64,000 nt of DNA, taken from positions 434,001-498,000 of the forward strand of contig NZ_JAALDK010000001.1 of assembly GCF_013366925.1 (NCBI RefSeq), read 5' to 3'. Positions 44,973 to 56,094 of this stretch are shown in pieces (the stretch's first letter is position 1; each line of letters begins with the position of its first letter). The translations under genes were made by a program, and so were the position numbers. A model generated the notes under the pieces. That model was not told the origin of the DNA, made no database searches, and saw only the letters and a list, made by a program, of their open reading frames with translations. Source of the DNA: Paraburkholderia youngii. Its GTDB lineage: Bacteria; Pseudomonadota; Gammaproteobacteria; Burkholderiales; Burkholderiaceae.

Positions 44973-46249
44973 GCGGCGGCCTGCAACGCGTGGTCGTGAC
45001 CGGCATGGGCATCGTGTCGTGTCTCGGCAATACGCTCGACGAAGTTTCCGCTGCATTGCGTGCGGGGCGCTCGCGCATCGAGCGTATCGACGCGTGGCGC
45101 GAGCGCGGGTTTGCATCGCAGGTTGCCGGCGTCGCGTCGGTCGCGCACGAGGCGCCGTTCGAGCGCAAGCTCGAACGCTTCATGGGCGACACCGCGCGCT
45201 TCGCGTGCCACGCGGCGCAACGCGCGATCGCCGATGCGGGGCTAGACCTCGTTTCATTGCAGTCGCCGCGCGCGGGCGTCGTGATCGGCTCGGGCGTCGG
45301 CACGTTAGCGAGCTACGACGCGGCGCTCGCAATCGCGCAAACGCGCGGCGTCGACAAGGTGCCGCCGTACACGGTGCCGCAGGCGATGAGCAGCACCGCG
45401 TCGGCGAACGTCGCGCAGATGTTGGGGCTCGAAGGCGTCAGCTATTCACCGTCGTCGGCATGCACGACATCGGCGCTCGCGATCGGGCAGGCGATGCAAC
45501 TGATCCAGACCGGCCGCCAGCAGATCGTGCTCGCGGGCGGCAGCGAAGCGCTGCACGACAACACGACGCTGATGTTCGACGCGATGGGCGCGTTATCGCG
45601 CCGTTTCAACCACACGCCGGCGAGCGCATCGCGTCCGTACGACACGCAGCGCGACGGCTTCGTGATCGCGTCGGGCGGCGGCGTGCTGGTGCTCGAAGCG
45701 CTCGATCATGCGCTCGCGCGCGGCGCGCGCATTTACGCGGAGCTGAGCGGCTTCGACGATTGCACCGATCCCGCGGGCATGGTCGCGCCGCGTGCGGCCG
45801 GCATCGCGCGCGCGATGCGCGGCGCGCTCGCGCTGGCGGGCCGCCGTCCCGACTACGTGAACACGCATGCGCCGTCTACGCCGCTCGGCGATCTCGAAGA
45901 ACTGCATGCGTTGCGCGACGTGTTCGGTGCATCGGCGCAAGGGGTGCCCGCGTTTTCGTCGACCAAGGGCATGACAGGGCATTCGCTCGGCGCGTGCGGC
46001 GCGCACGAGGCGATCTATACGCTGCTGATGATGCGCGACGGCTTTATCGCGGGCACGGCGCTGGTCGATACGCCGGAGCCGCAAGTGCGTGATATGCCGC
46101 TCGTGCGCGCGACGCGCGACGCGCGCATCGACACGGCGATGTCGGTTTCATTCGGGTTCGGCGGTAGTTGCGCGAGCCTGATGTTCGAAGCGTGGCGCGG
46201 TCCGCATACGGCGCGGCTGCCCATGCAAACCGTTGGAGGAGTGATTTGA
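44969..46249 (+). CDS. Beta-ketoacyl-ACP synthase C of the aryl polyene cluster
   Basis: A 426-residue ketosynthase. C165 in SACTTSAL, H300 in NTHAPSTP and H338 in TGHSLG are all present, although the usual HGT after the first His is HAP here. A longer C-terminal tail (PHTARLPMQTVGGVI) follows. Its ATG overlaps the preceding stop by four bases. It may have a narrower role, such as first condensation or chain-length control; inference only. Confidence 0.9.
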   Translation: MSGGLQRVVVTGMGIVSCLGNTLDEVSAALRAGRSRIERIDAWRERGFASQVAGVASVAHEAPFERKLERFMGDTARFACHAAQRAIADAGLDLVSLQSPRAGVVIGSGVGTLASYDAALAIAQTRGVDKVPPYTVPQAMSSTASANVAQMLGLEGVSYSPSSACTTSALAIGQAMQLIQTGRQQIVLAGGSEALHDNTTLMFDAMGALSRRFNHTPASASRPYDTQRDGFVIASGGGVLVLEALDHALARGARIYAELSGFDDCTDPAGMVAPRAAGIARAMRGALALAGRRPDYVNTHAPSTPLGDLEELHALRDVFGASAQGVPAFSSTKGMTGHSLGACGAHEAIYTLLMMRDGFIAGTALVDTPEPQVRDMPLVRATRDARIDTAMSVSFGFGGSCASLMFEAWRGPHTARLPMQTVGGVI

Positions 46250-47490
46250 ACAGCGATTCTTCAAAGCGGACCGTGGTCGACGTTGCGATCATCGGCGCGG
46301 GTCCGGCCGGCGCGGTAGCTGCCGCGCTATTGCGCAAGGCCGGCCGCTCGGTGCTGGTGCTGGAGCGTCAGCATTTTCCGCGCTTCTCGATCGGCGAGAG
46401 CCTGTTGCCGCAAAGCATGGCGTACCTCGAAGAGGCCGGCATGCTGCAGGCCGTAGTCGAGGCGGGTTTCCAGTACAAGAACGGTGCGTATTTCGTGTAT
46501 CGCGACCAGACCTCGTCGTTCGACTTCCGCGACAAGCATTCGCCGGGCTGGGGCACCACGTACCAGGTCGAACGCGCGTTGTTCGACGACGTGCTGATTC
46601 GCTGCGCCGCCGGGCAAGGCGCCGACGTGCGCTTCGGTCATACCGTGAGCGCAGTAAAAACGGGTGCGGCGCCGGTGCTCGACGTCGTCGATGAAGCTGG
46701 GCACACATATCAGGTCGAAGCGGGATTCCTGCTCGACGCCAGCGGCTTCGGGCGCGTGCTGCCGCGCCTGCTGAAGCTGGAGACCCCGACGCGCATGCCG
46801 ACGCGCGCCGCATTGTTTACGCACGTGCGCGACGGCCTCGCGCTCGATGTCATCGATCGCAACAAGATCTGCATCGCGACGCATCCCGAGCGTCGCGACG
46901 TGTGGTTCTGGATGATTCCGCTCGCGGGCGGCCGCTCGTCGGTGGGATGTGTCGCCGAGGCGAGCTTTCTCGACGTGCCGGAAGGCGAGCGCGAGGCGAC
47001 GCTGCGCGCGCTGATCCAGCAGGAGCCGACGCTGAACCGGCTGATCGGGCAGGCGCCGTTCCTGATGCCGGTGCGGAGAATCGGCGGCTACGCGGCGAAC
47101 GTCGCGAGTCTGCACGGGCCGGGCTATGCGCTGCTCGGCAATGCGGGCGAGTTTCTCGATCCGGTGTTTTCGTCGGGGGTGACCATCGCGCTGCGCTCCG
47201 CGCATCTGGCGGCGCGCGCGCTGAACCGGCAGCTCGACGGCGAGAAGGTGGACTGGTCGGCCGATTACGACGTGCCGTTGCGCAAGGGCATCGACACGTT
47301 CCGCGCGTTCGTCGAGCGCTGGTACACGGGCGAGCTGCAGGACATCATCTACTACCCGGAGCAGGTGACGCCGATCCGTCGGATGATCTGCGCGGTGCTC
47401 GCCGGTTATGCGTGGGACGAGTCGAATCCGTATGTCGCGGACCCGGCGCGGCGGCTCAACGCTTTGCACGAGGTGTGCAAGGCGGGCTGA
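46246..47490 (+). CDS. Flavin-dependent halogenase-like oxidoreductase
   Basis: A 414-residue FAD protein, last gene of the operon. It has the dinucleotide motif GAGPAG (17-22), GESLLP near 50, the lysine K78 in FQYKNGAYF and a WFWMIP motif at 220-225 that fits the WxWxIP signature of flavin-dependent halogenases; K78 lies where those enzymes keep their catalytic lysine. This suggests halogenation of the aryl head or the chain, as in brominated xanthomonadins; a plain oxidoreductase role cannot be excluded. The likely start is TTG at 46246, after GGAGGA, overlapping the preceding stop. It converges on guaD. Confidence 0.82.
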   Translation: MNSDSSKRTVVDVAIIGAGPAGAVAAALLRKAGRSVLVLERQHFPRFSIGESLLPQSMAYLEEAGMLQAVVEAGFQYKNGAYFVYRDQTSSFDFRDKHSPGWGTTYQVERALFDDVLIRCAAGQGADVRFGHTVSAVKTGAAPVLDVVDEAGHTYQVEAGFLLDASGFGRVLPRLLKLETPTRMPTRAALFTHVRDGLALDVIDRNKICIATHPERRDVWFWMIPLAGGRSSVGCVAEASFLDVPEGEREATLRALIQQEPTLNRLIGQAPFLMPVRRIGGYAANVASLHGPGYALLGNAGEFLDPVFSSGVTIALRSAHLAARALNRQLDGEKVDWSADYDVPLRKGIDTFRAFVERWYTGELQDIIYYPEQVTPIRRMICAVLAGYAWDESNPYVADPARRLNALHEVCKAG

Positions 47491-47513
47491 GGCCCCCGTC
47501 AACCGAGCGAGTC

Positions 47514-48878
47514 TCAAGCCGCGATCTTCGCGCGCCCCGGCACGTGCTGGCGCGCGTCGTCGCGGCGATGCACGCGCCTGCCGGCCGCATACGTTTCATA
47601 TACCGCACGATCGTCGCCGAGCAGCGCGAACGCGAACAGCAACTCTTCGAGCGATTCGCGCCGCGCGGTGCGGCGCGCGAGCAGCGGCGTCGCCTGCGGA
47701 TCGAGCACGACGAAATCCGCTTCCGAGCCGTCCCTCAGCGTGCCGACCTTGTCGCCGAGATCGAGCGCTTCGGCCGCGCCCGCGGTCGCCAGATAGAACA
47801 TGCGCGTCGCCGTCAGATGATGGCCGCCGAGGCGCGCAACCTTATGCGCTTCGTTCATCGTCTGCAGCATCGAGAACGACGTGCCGCCGCCGACGTCGGT
47901 CGCGAGCGCGATCGGCATGCCGGCCGAGTCGGCCTTCTCGAAGTTGAACAGCCCGCTGCCGAGGAACAGGTTCGACGTCGGGCAGTGCGAGGCGAGCGCG
48001 CCGGTTTGCGCCATGCGCTTGCGGTCTTCGTCGTCGAGGTAGATGCAATGGCCGTACACCGCGCGACGGCGTAAAAGCCCGTAGTGATCGTAGATGTCGA
48101 GATAGCTGCGGTGGCCGGGGAACAGCTCGGCGACCCATTTCACTTCGTCGGTGTTCTCCGCGACGTGGCTCTGGATGAACACGTCCGGATGCAGTCGCGC
48201 GAGCGCGCCGCATGCTTCGAGCTGCGCCTCGGTCGAGGTCGGCGCGAAGCGCGGCGTCAGCGCGTACATCTGGCGGCCGCGATTGTGCCAGCGGCCGATC
48301 AGCTCGGCGCTGTCGTCGTAGCCCGATTGCGCGGTGTCGCGCAGGAACTCGGGGCAGTGGCGGTCCATCAGCACCTTGCCCGCGACCATGCGCAGATTGC
48401 GCGCTTCGCTCTCGGCGAACAGGGCATCGGCGGATTCCTTGTGCACCGTGCAGTACACGAGTGCAGTCGTCGTGCCACAGGCGAGCAGTTCATCGACGAA
48501 AAAGCTCGCGGCGTCGCGCGCGTGGTCGATGTCGGCAAAGCGGCGCTCGGTCGGGAACGTGTACGTATCGAGCCACGGCAGCAGACCCGGCGCCGGCGAC
48601 GCGATCATGTCCGTCTGCGGATAGTGGATGTGCGTATCGATGAAGCCCGGCACGATCAGCTTGTCGCGTCGCTCCACGACCTGAGCGCCGGGCGCGAGCC
48701 GCGACGCGAGCGCCGCATACGCGTCCGCCGCGACGACGCGGCCGTCTTCGACGATCAATAGGCCGTCCTCGTGAAACACAGCGGCGTTTGGCGCGTGCGC
48801 CGGATCGCCATTGAAGGTCAGCAGCGGTGCACGGAATGCAGTTTGTGCCGCTTGCGCGGTATGAGCCGATTCAGTCAT
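47514..48878 (-). CDS. guaD: Guanine deaminase
   Basis: Converts guanine to xanthine and ammonia in purine breakdown. The 454-residue amidohydrolase has the metal motif GFIDTHIHYPQ with H83 and H85 near residue 80, and later QSHVAENTDEV and ATDVGGGTS. Length is normal. I start at MTESAHTAQ; an in-frame ATG 78 bp upstream would lead with an atypical segment. Its product is the substrate of the xanthine dehydrogenase encoded nearby. Confidence 0.93.
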   Translation of the reverse strand: MTESAHTAQAAQTAFRAPLLTFNGDPAHAPNAAVFHEDGLLIVEDGRVVAADAYAALASRLAPGAQVVERRDKLIVPGFIDTHIHYPQTDMIASPAPGLLPWLDTYTFPTERRFADIDHARDAASFFVDELLACGTTTALVYCTVHKESADALFAESEARNLRMVAGKVLMDRHCPEFLRDTAQSGYDDSAELIGRWHNRGRQMYALTPRFAPTSTEAQLEACGALARLHPDVFIQSHVAENTDEVKWVAELFPGHRSYLDIYDHYGLLRRRAVYGHCIYLDDEDRKRMAQTGALASHCPTSNLFLGSGLFNFEKADSAGMPIALATDVGGGTSFSMLQTMNEAHKVARLGGHHLTATRMFYLATAGAAEALDLGDKVGTLRDGSEADFVVLDPQATPLLARRTARRESLEELLFAFALLGDDRAVYETYAAGRRVHRRDDARQHVPGRAKIAA

Positions 48879-49023
48879 GGAAAAGCTGTCTCCGAATGTT
48901 GAAAGCTGGGCGGCGCAGGCAACGGTTTCCCGGTTCGGGGTCTTACCGATCCCCAAACTAACCGAAACCGCTGGCCGCCGACGTCAGTCGAGGCCGGTCA
49001 GTTGAAATCCATTAACGCGTGGC

Positions 49024-51117
<2,094 letters not shown>

Positions 51118-51137
<20 letters not shown>

Positions 51138-53631
51138 CCGGCGATTCTCCTTGCGGGGCCGCGTCGGGTGTCGGCGCGGCGGGTGGCGTGGGGGTGTCCG
51201 CGCTGTCGGGGTGCGCGGCGGCTTCGGTCGGATCTGCGTGCTGCGACGCGTCCGACGCGCTCAACGCGTCCAGCGCGTCGAGTATCGCCTCGGGCGTCGC
51301 GGGCGCGCGCAACAGCGGAGCATGTTGTGCGCCCGGCACCGCGGCTGCGATCGCGTCGCGAATCGCTAGAAACACCGAGAACGGCAGCAGCAACGGCGGC
51401 TCGCCTACGGCCTTCGAGCGGAACACGGTCGGCTCCGCATTGCTGTTGTCGTAGAGCCGCACGTGGAACGCGGCGGGCGTGTCGCTGACCGCGGGAATCT
51501 TGTATGTCGACGGCGCGTGCGTCATCAGGCGGCCGTCGCGGTTCCACCACAGCTCTTCGGTGGTGAGCCAGCCCATGCCCTGAATGAAGCCGCCTTCGAT
51601 CTGGCCGAGATCGATCGCCGGATTGATCGATTGGCCCGCGTCGTGCAACACGTCCGCGCGCACGAGCTTCCACTCGCCGGTCAGCGTATCGACGACGACC
51701 TCCGACACCGCCGCGCCATACGCGAAGTAATAGAACGGATGACCGGTCAGCGTCTTCGCATCCCAATGCACTTTCGGCGTCGCGTAGAAGCCGTCCGACC
51801 ACAACTGCACGCGCGCGAGATACGCGGCGTTGACGAGCTGTTCGAACGGCAGCGCGCCACCGTTCACCGATACGCTGCCGCGCGCGAACTGCACGTCGCT
51901 CGCGTCGCCGCCGAGCTGGCGCGCCGCGACTTCGGCGAGCCGTGCGCGGATCGTCTGCGCGGCGGCTTCGGCTGCCATGCCGTTCAGATCGCTGCCGGTG
52001 GAAGCCGCGGTCGCGGAGGTGTTGGCGATCTTCGATGTATCGGTCGCCGTCACCCGCACGCGCGATAGCGGCAAGCCGAACTGATTCGCGACCACCTGCG
52101 CGACCTTCGTGTTGAGCCCCTGGCCCATCTCGGTGCCGCCGTGATTGACGAGCACGGAGCCGTCCTTGTACACGTGCACGAGCGCACCGGCCTGATTCAG
52201 GAACGGCACGTTGAACGAGATGCCGAACTTGACCGGCGAAAACGCGAGGCCGCGTTTGAGCACGGGACTCTTCGCATTGAATTCGGCGAGCGCCGCGCGC
52301 CGCGCGCGGTAGTCGCTCGAAGCGAGCAGCGCGTCCGTCAGCGGCGCGATGATGTTGTCTTCGACGCGTTGTCCGTATGGCGTCGTATCGCGTTCGCCGA
52401 CGCCGTAGTAATTCGCGAGCCGTACGTCGAGCGGATCGAGCCGCAACTCGCGCGCGATGCCGTCGAGCAGCACCTCCATCACGAGCGCGCCCTGCGGTCC
52501 GCCGAAGCCGCGAAACGCGGTGTTCGACTGTGTATTGGTCTTGCAGCACAGCGCGACGATATCGACGTCGGGCAGGTAGTACGCGTTGTCGAAGTGGCAT
52601 ACGGCGCGCGTCGCGACCGCGCCCGACAGATCCGCGGAGTAGCCGGCGCGCAGCGCGATTTCGACGCGCACGCCGAGCAGGCGGCCCTGATCGTCGAAGC
52701 CCGCCTCGTATTCGTAGACCGCGTCGTGGCGCTTGCCGGTGATCAGGAAGTCGTCGTCGCGATCGGCGCGCAGCTTGACCGGCCGACGCAAGCGTTGCGC
52801 CGCGAGCGCGGCCACGCACGCGAATAGCGCCGATTGCGATTCCTTGCCGCCGAAACCGCCGCCCATGCGCCGGCATTCGCACACGACGTTATGCGCGGGC
52901 CAGTCGAGCATATGCGCGACCACCTGCTGCATTTCGCTCGGATGCTGCGTCGAACTGTAGACGAGCATTCCGTCCATCTCCTTCGGCACCGCATAGGCGA
53001 TCTGGCCTTCGAGATAGAACTGCTCCTGGCCGCCGACCTCGAACGTGCCGGCCAGCCGATGCGGCGCGGCGGCGATCTTCGCGTCCGGATCGCCGCGCCG
53101 CAGATGCAGCGGCGGCAGCACGAACTGCTTCGCGGCTTTGGCATCGGCGGCGGTGAGGATCGCGTCGAGAGGCTCGTAGCGGATCACGTCGTCGCTTTTC
53201 GCGAGCGCGGCCGCGCGGCGGGCGAGTTCGTGAGTTTCGGCGATCACCGCGAAGACCGGCTGGCCGAGGTACAGCACTTCGCCGTCGGCGAGAATCGGAT
53301 CGTCGTGCAGCACCGGGCCGCAATTGTTTTCGCCGGGAATATCGTCGGCGCTCAGCACCGCGATCACGCCGGGCGCGTTTCTGACCGCGTCGAGATCCAT
53401 CGACACGATCCGCGCATGCGCATGGCGCGATAGGCCGAGCGCCGCGTGCAGCGTGCCGTGCAGCTCGGCGATATCGTCGGTGTAGGTCGCTTCGCCGCTC
53501 ACGTGCAGCGCGGCGGATTCGTGCGGCAGCGGCACGCCGATCGACGCGCTGCTAATGCCATCGTTAGGCGTCGCATCGCGTTGATCGGCACGCTCGCCCG
53601 CGCGTTCGATAAAGGCATCGGTCCGGTTCAT
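51118..53631 (-). CDS. xdhB: Xanthine dehydrogenase, molybdopterin subunit
   Basis: Large catalytic subunit that oxidises hypoxanthine and xanthine to urate. The 837 residues carry the molybdenum site segments GGGFGGKESQ, FRGFGGPQG and the active-site glutamate in AVGEPPLLLPF. Its last 55 or so residues are an unusual Pro/Ala/Asp-rich tail absent from most homologues and overlapping the xdhC start. The ATG shares one base with the xdhA stop. Confidence 0.94.
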
Positions 53632-55169
53632 CACGGCGACTCCTTCGCGACGGCTGTGTCCGCTTCGAACGCGAACGCGTTGACATCGCAGAGCGCGAGC
53701 GGCGCGTCGTCGCGCGTTTCGAGGTAGAAGCGCCACAGCAGATTGCGCGCGACCTTCAGCCGATACGCGCTCGATGCGCGCATGTCGGTGAGCGGCTGGT
53801 AGTCGGCGGCGAGCGCGTCCATCGCGCGACGGGCGGTTTGTTCGTTCCACGCCGCGCCGTCGAGCGCGGCTTCGGCATGCGCGGCGCGCTTCGGTGTCGC
53901 CGCCATGCCGCCGAACGCGACGCGCGCCGCGCGGATCGTGCCGTCTTGCGCGACGTGCAGCGCAAACGCCGCGCACACCGCCGAGATGTCCTGGTCGTAA
54001 CGCTTCGCCACCTTGTAGGTGCGAAACCGCAGCGCGCCTGCCGGGCGCGGCACGCGCAGCGCGCTGACGAATTCGCCGGCCGCGAGCGCGGTCTTCTGAT
54101 AGCCGAGGTAGAACGCGTCGAGCGGCAGCGTGCGGGTCGTGCGATCGCGGCGCAGTTCGACCTCGGCGCCGAGCGCGAGCAGTGCCGGCATCGAATCGCC
54201 GATCGGCGAGCCGTTCGCGACGTTGCCGCCGAGCGTGCCCGCATTGCGGATCGGCAGCGAGGCGAAGCGCGTCCATAGTTCGGCGAGCTCGGGGTAGTCG
54301 GCGGTGAGCGCCGCGTACGCGTCTTCGAGCGTGGCCGCCGCGCCGATCGTCAGCGTTTGCGCGTCGCGCGCGATCGTCTTCAATTCGGCGACGTTACCGA
54401 TGTACAGCAGGTCGCCGAGATCGCGAAACTGCTTGGTGACCCACAAGCCGACGTCGGTGCTGCCCGCGACGATGCGCGCGTCCGGATACTGCGCGCGCAG
54501 CGTCGCGAACGCGTCGAGCGTGAGCGGGGCGTGGAAGGTGGGTGCGCCGAACGCGGCGCCACGGGTGTCGGGGGCGCTGTATTCGAACGTGTCTTTGCGC
54601 TGCAGCGTGCGCAGCGTGGCCGCGACCGCATCGCGGTCGAGCCCGACGCGCGGATGCTGCGCGTAGTCGAACATCTTCTGCGCGGCATCGATGATCGGCC
54701 GGTAGCCGGTGCAGCGGCACAGATTGCCGGACAGCGCGGCGTCGATTTCGTCGCGGGTCGGCAGGCCGGCGCTGGCGGGCTGGTTCTCGTAGAGCGCCCA
54801 CATCGACATCACGAAGCCGGGTGTGCAGAAGCCGCATTGCGAACCGTGACAGTCGACCAGCGCCTGCTGCACCGGATGCAGCGCGCCGTTCGCGGCGCGC
54901 AGGTCTTCGACGGTGAAGAGGGCGCGGCCGTCGAGCGTCGGCAGGAACTGGATGCAGGCGTTGACCGCCTTCAGCGCGAGCTCGCCGCGCGCGTCGAGTT
55001 CGCCGATCACGACCGTGCACGCGCCGCAGTCGCCTTCCGCGCAGCCTTCCTTGGTGCCGGTGCAGCGTAAGTCCTCGCGCAGGTGCTGCAGCACGGTGCG
55101 CGTCGCCGGAACGCCCGCGACCTCGCGGACGGACCCCTGGTGATAGAAGCGGATGGTTTGCGTTGTCAT
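53631..55169 (-). CDS. xdhA: Xanthine dehydrogenase, iron-sulphur/FAD subunit
   Basis: Small subunit passing electrons from the molybdenum centre to NAD. The 512 residues have two [2Fe-2S] sites (C43, C48, C51 in GCAEGDCGACTV; C112, C115, C151, C153 in QCGFCTPGF and LCRCTGYRP) followed by an FAD domain (IVAGSTDVGLWVTK, LGGNVANGSPIGDS). It is the first gene of the xdhA-xdhB-xdhC unit. Upstream lie two palindromic elements. Confidence 0.95.
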   Translation of the reverse strand: MTTQTIRFYHQGSVREVAGVPATRTVLQHLREDLRCTGTKEGCAEGDCGACTVVIGELDARGELALKAVNACIQFLPTLDGRALFTVEDLRAANGALHPVQQALVDCHGSQCGFCTPGFVMSMWALYENQPASAGLPTRDEIDAALSGNLCRCTGYRPIIDAAQKMFDYAQHPRVGLDRDAVAATLRTLQRKDTFEYSAPDTRGAAFGAPTFHAPLTLDAFATLRAQYPDARIVAGSTDVGLWVTKQFRDLGDLLYIGNVAELKTIARDAQTLTIGAAATLEDAYAALTADYPELAELWTRFASLPIRNAGTLGGNVANGSPIGDSMPALLALGAEVELRRDRTTRTLPLDAFYLGYQKTALAAGEFVSALRVPRPAGALRFRTYKVAKRYDQDISAVCAAFALHVAQDGTIRAARVAFGGMAATPKRAAHAEAALDGAAWNEQTARRAMDALAADYQPLTDMRASSAYRLKVARNLLWRFYLETRDDAPLALCDVNAFAFEADTAVAKESP

Positions 55170-55415
55170 GGCGGATCGGAAGACAGTGCGGACCGGGCGC
55201 GCGTTACGCATGGGGTCGCAAAAGCCGGCCTCGCGCACGTAGATCGCCATCCATACCCGAAGATAGCACTACCCCGGCCCGAAAATATTTCCCGCGTCGC
55301 ATGAAGCTCATGCGGCGGCGATCATGATCCTGGTACGATTCGCGCGGCAGCGAGAAGTTGCGTGCGCGGGGCAGGGAGCGACGACAATGGTGCGCGATCG
55401 GTGGACATCGCGCAG
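55170..55415. promoter_or_regulatory. Promoter region of the xdh operon with palindromes
   Basis: Roughly 245 bp without a gene. CGCATGA-agc-TCATGCG (55298-55314) and the perfect GATCATGATC (55320-55329) are two inverted repeats in a row, about 130-160 bp before xdhA; they may bind a purine-responsive regulator. No regulator gene adjoins them. Confidence 0.35.
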
Positions 55416-55470
55416 AAAAAAACGCCGGACTCCGGTGGCCCAAGCATGGGCGACACGAAGTCCGGCGTCA
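55416..55470 (-). terminator. Terminator behind dsbB
   Basis: ACGCCGGACT (55422-55431) pairs with AGTCCGGCGT (55459-55468), with an inner GCCCA/TGGGC hairpin in the loop; on the minus strand seven T residues follow. Confidence 0.82.
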
Positions 55471-55490
55471 TTGGCAATGCGGATCGGTCG

Positions 55491-56000
55491 TCAGGACACC
55501 CGATGGCGATTGCGCACCAGGCTCAGCACCAGCGCGACAAACGCGACGATGAACGCGACCCCCGACCACATTGGCAGCGTCAGCCCGAGAATCGGCGGAT
55601 ATGCGGTTTCGCACAGGCCCGCGACCTTGAAAACGCTCGGCAGCCAGTGCGCGGGCGGCAGGCTGTCAACGATCGGCTGCAGCTCGTCGAAGCCGCAGCT
55701 GAAGCCAGGATTCGCCTGGATGTACACATGGCGCGCGGCGGTCGCGATGCCGGCGAGCGCCGACAGCGCCGCCATCACTTCGAGCAGGCGCACGCCGCGC
55801 CAGTTCTTGAAGCGCGCGCCAAGGAACGCGAAGATCGCGATCAGCAGAAAGAAATAGCGCTGGATGATGCACAGCGGACACGGGTCTTCGCGCAGGCCGA
55901 ACTGCAGGTACAGCGCACCGCCCACGAGGGCGAGACAGATCAGGCCGAGCAGATTCAGCAGGGTGCGCTCGCGGCGCAGCATCGCGGAGTCGTTAGTCAT
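55491..56000 (-). CDS. dsbB: Disulphide bond oxidoreductase DsbB
   Basis: Inner-membrane protein that re-oxidises periplasmic DsbA and passes electrons to quinone. The 169 residues have four spans. Both redox pairs are visible: C41 and C44 in CPLC and C102 and C130 in FSCGFDEL and GLCETAYP. Length and loop layout match DsbB. It is monocistronic with a terminator 20 bp beyond its stop. Confidence 0.94.
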   Translation of the reverse strand: MTNDSAMLRRERTLLNLLGLICLALVGGALYLQFGLREDPCPLCIIQRYFFLLIAIFAFLGARFKNWRGVRLLEVMAALSALAGIATAARHVYIQANPGFSCGFDELQPIVDSLPPAHWLPSVFKVAGLCETAYPPILGLTLPMWSGVAFIVAFVALVLSLVRNRHRVS

Positions 56001-56094
56001 GGATCTTCGATTGGTCTGGAGACGATAGAGCGGGTGCCGGCGATTCTAGCGCGAACGCCTTTCGCGCCGCTTCTCGCCTGACGATTGCCGCGCT

